This document shows positions 5,449 through 6,447 of a stretch of 6,447 nt of DNA, in pieces. Source of the DNA: an uncultured Lachnospiraceae bacterium. Its GTDB lineage: Bacteria > Bacillota_A > Clostridia > Lachnospirales > Lachnospiraceae. The stretch's first letter is position 1. Each line of letters opens with the position of its first letter. The position numbers were made by a program, and so were the translations under genes. Under the pieces are notes generated by a model. The model was given only the letters and a program-made list of their open reading frames with translations, had not been told where the DNA came from and did not search any database. The stretch lies in assembly GCA_946529195.1 (NCBI GenBank), contig CAMMZE010000060.1, forward strand, positions 1-6,447, in the 5' to 3' direction.

Positions 5449-6114
5449 TTATAGTTCTTCCTTTCTATATGCCTCCAGCTGCTCCTGCATGCCGGAAATA
5501 AAGTCTTCATGATACATAGTGCGCAGATCTTTGCAGTCATCTGTATGCAGCCGCTCGCTGTCAAGAATCCTGCAGATATCGCTCACGCTATTCTCTACCG
5601 TATCGTTGATCACCAGATAATCATACCTGCTGATATTGGCAGCCTCCTGGACGGACTTGGCCATCCTTTTGGCGATAAACTCTTCTGTTTCATTTCTTCC
5701 GCGAAGTCTGGCAACCAGATCATCGGCTGAAGGTGCTGTCAGGAAAATCAGAACCGCATCCGGCAGGATCTCCTTGACCTGAAAGGCACCGCGCTGCTCA
5801 ATCTCCAGGATCACATCGCGCCCCGCCGCCAGATGCTCTTCCGCGAAATCTCTGGGAGTGCCGTAACATCCTCCTGCATACTCAGCATGCTCCAGAAGAC
5901 GTCCCTCCCTGACCATCCGGTCATATTCTTCCTGATCGATGAAAAAATAGTCGATCCCGTGCACTTCATGCTCGCGCGGCTTGCGGGTCGTCACAGAGAC
6001 TGACAGGCAGAATCTGTCGGGATCCTTTTCCATGATCTTTTTCACCACGGTTCCTTTTCCGGATCCGGAGAACCCGGAGATCACCGTGACTACGCCTCTT
6101 TTCGGCTCATTCAT
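5449..6114 (-). CDS. gmk: Guanylate kinase
   Basis: A 221-residue cytoplasmic enzyme converting GMP (and dGMP) plus ATP to GDP plus ADP, essential for GTP supply. The P-loop GFSGSGKGT is at 14-22. The GMP-binding region is intact: [10 protein letters not shown] (38-47, with R44 and R47), HGIDYFF (52-58), LEHAEY (74-79) and YGTP (84-87). The lid region [16 protein letters not shown] (136-151) and [12 protein letters not shown] (166-177) follow in order. Length is slightly above the usual 205-210 because of a short C-terminal extension. The start at 6114 places the P-loop at the normal distance; the longer upstream frame only shadows remA. The ATG overlaps the remA stop by 8 nt (ATGAATGA) and uses the purine-rich remA 3' end as ribosome binding site. 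One oddity is EIEQRGA at 104-110, where relatives usually have a QG pair. Confidence 0.96.
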   Translation of the reverse strand: MNEPKRGVVTVISGFSGSGKGTVVKKIMEKDPDRFCLSVSVTTRKPREHEVHGIDYFFIDQEEYDRMVREGRLLEHAEYAGGCYGTPRDFAEEHLAAGRDVILEIEQRGAFQVKEILPDAVLIFLTAPSADDLVARLRGRNETEEFIAKRMAKSVQEAANISRYDYLVINDTVENSVSDICRILDSERLHTDDCKDLRTMYHEDFISGMQEQLEAYRKEEL

Positions 6115-6391
6115 CCTCTTCTTCCTCTTCCGCGCGCAGAGCAGACTCCGGCGCTTCCTTTCCCTGGTGTCTGGCTGCAATCGTCTCGGGAAGTAGTGCA
6201 GACAGTACCACATGATCATCTGACATAATGATGACCGCCCGTGTCCTCCTGCCCTGTGTTGCGTCAATGACCATCCCGCCGTCGCGCGCAGTTTGTACAA
6301 TTCGCTTGCTTGGCGCAGAATCCGGACTGACGATCGCAACGACCTTGGACGCATTGACAAGATTGCCGAATCCTATGTTTATTAATTTCAT
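6107..6391 (-). CDS. remA: RemA-family (DUF370) extracellular matrix / osmotic regulator-like protein
   Basis: A 94-residue protein matching RemA nearly end to end: [27 protein letters not shown] (1-27), then [14 protein letters not shown] (42-55), [17 protein letters not shown] (58-74). In Bacillus subtilis RemA is a DNA-binding activator of biofilm matrix and osmoprotection genes; most clostridia have a homologue whose targets are not well known. The start at 6391 is the family start, with GGGAAGGA ending 5 nt upstream; an upstream ATG at 6412 would add seven unconserved residues. It ends in an acidic run, EEEEEDE (88-94), longer than typical, whose codons also form the gmk ribosome binding site. 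It is the first gene of the remA-gmk-rpoZ order conserved across Firmicutes; a YicC-family gene commonly lies upstream but would be outside the window. Confidence 0.92.
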   Translation of the reverse strand: MKLINIGFGNLVNASKVVAIVSPDSAPSKRIVQTARDGGMVIDATQGRRTRAVIIMSDDHVVLSALLPETIAARHQGKEAPESALRAEEEEEDE

Positions 6392-6414
6392 TATATTCCT
6401 TCCCTGCACCATGT

Positions 6415-6444
6415 AAGTCCATGAATGCTTCGCATTCAGGACTT
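6415..6444 (-). promoter_or_regulatory. Hairpin in the remA leader
   Basis: On the minus strand AAGTCCTGAATGC (6444-6432) pairs with GCATTCA-T-GGACTT (6428-6415, one bulged base at 6421) around a GAA loop, giving 13 base pairs. It ends about 23 nt before the remA ATG and leaves the ribosome binding site free. No U-tract follows, so it is not a standard terminator. No promoter could be assigned because the window ends 3 bases further on. Confidence 0.6.
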
Positions 6445-6447
6445 GGG

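Overview
The window looks like a chromosomal housekeeping segment from an anaerobic Firmicute of the Clostridia, most likely a Lachnospiraceae member. The case rests on the RemA (DUF370)-guanylate kinase-omega gene order, a DUF5685-type protein next to a J-domain protein, a FlK-like thioesterase, strong purine-rich ribosome binding sites and roughly balanced base composition. The family placement is from recognition of protein sequences, not from a search. All nine genes lie on the minus strand, so transcription runs from right to left.

First block (about 6391 down to 4631): remA, gmk, rpoZ and a small FlK-type thioesterase. remA and gmk overlap, gmk and rpoZ are 1 nt apart, and rpoZ and the thioesterase are 4 nt apart, so they probably form one translationally coupled operon. 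Its leader, at the right edge of the window, carries a 30-nt hairpin.

A 75-nt gap (4556-4630) separates the blocks. It holds a perfect 13-bp palindromic stem and a possible promoter whose -35 box is consensus. Second block (4555 down to 54): a DUF5685-like protein, a J-domain/TPR-like protein with a cysteine-rich tail, a barstar-family protein, a YegS/DagK-type lipid kinase and a large membrane-anchored parvulin-type peptidyl-prolyl isomerase. The first four are joined by ATGA-type overlaps or a direct TAAATG junction; the isomerase follows after 47 nt with an unusual hairpin between its ribosome binding site and start codon. A terminator-like hairpin closes the block at the left edge.

The first block covers transcription (omega), GTP/dGTP precursor supply (Gmk), a biofilm/osmotic regulator family (RemA) and acyl-CoA hydrolysis. 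The second looks envelope- and protein-quality-oriented: extracytoplasmic folding catalyst, lipid phosphorylation, a J-domain co-chaperone and two poorly understood partners. No mobile element, CRISPR array, tRNA or rRNA was seen. The most notable features are the prenyl-synthase-like aspartate motifs in the DUF5685 protein, the long acidic repeat tail on omega, the duplicated parvulin architecture, and a barstar with no visible cognate RNase.
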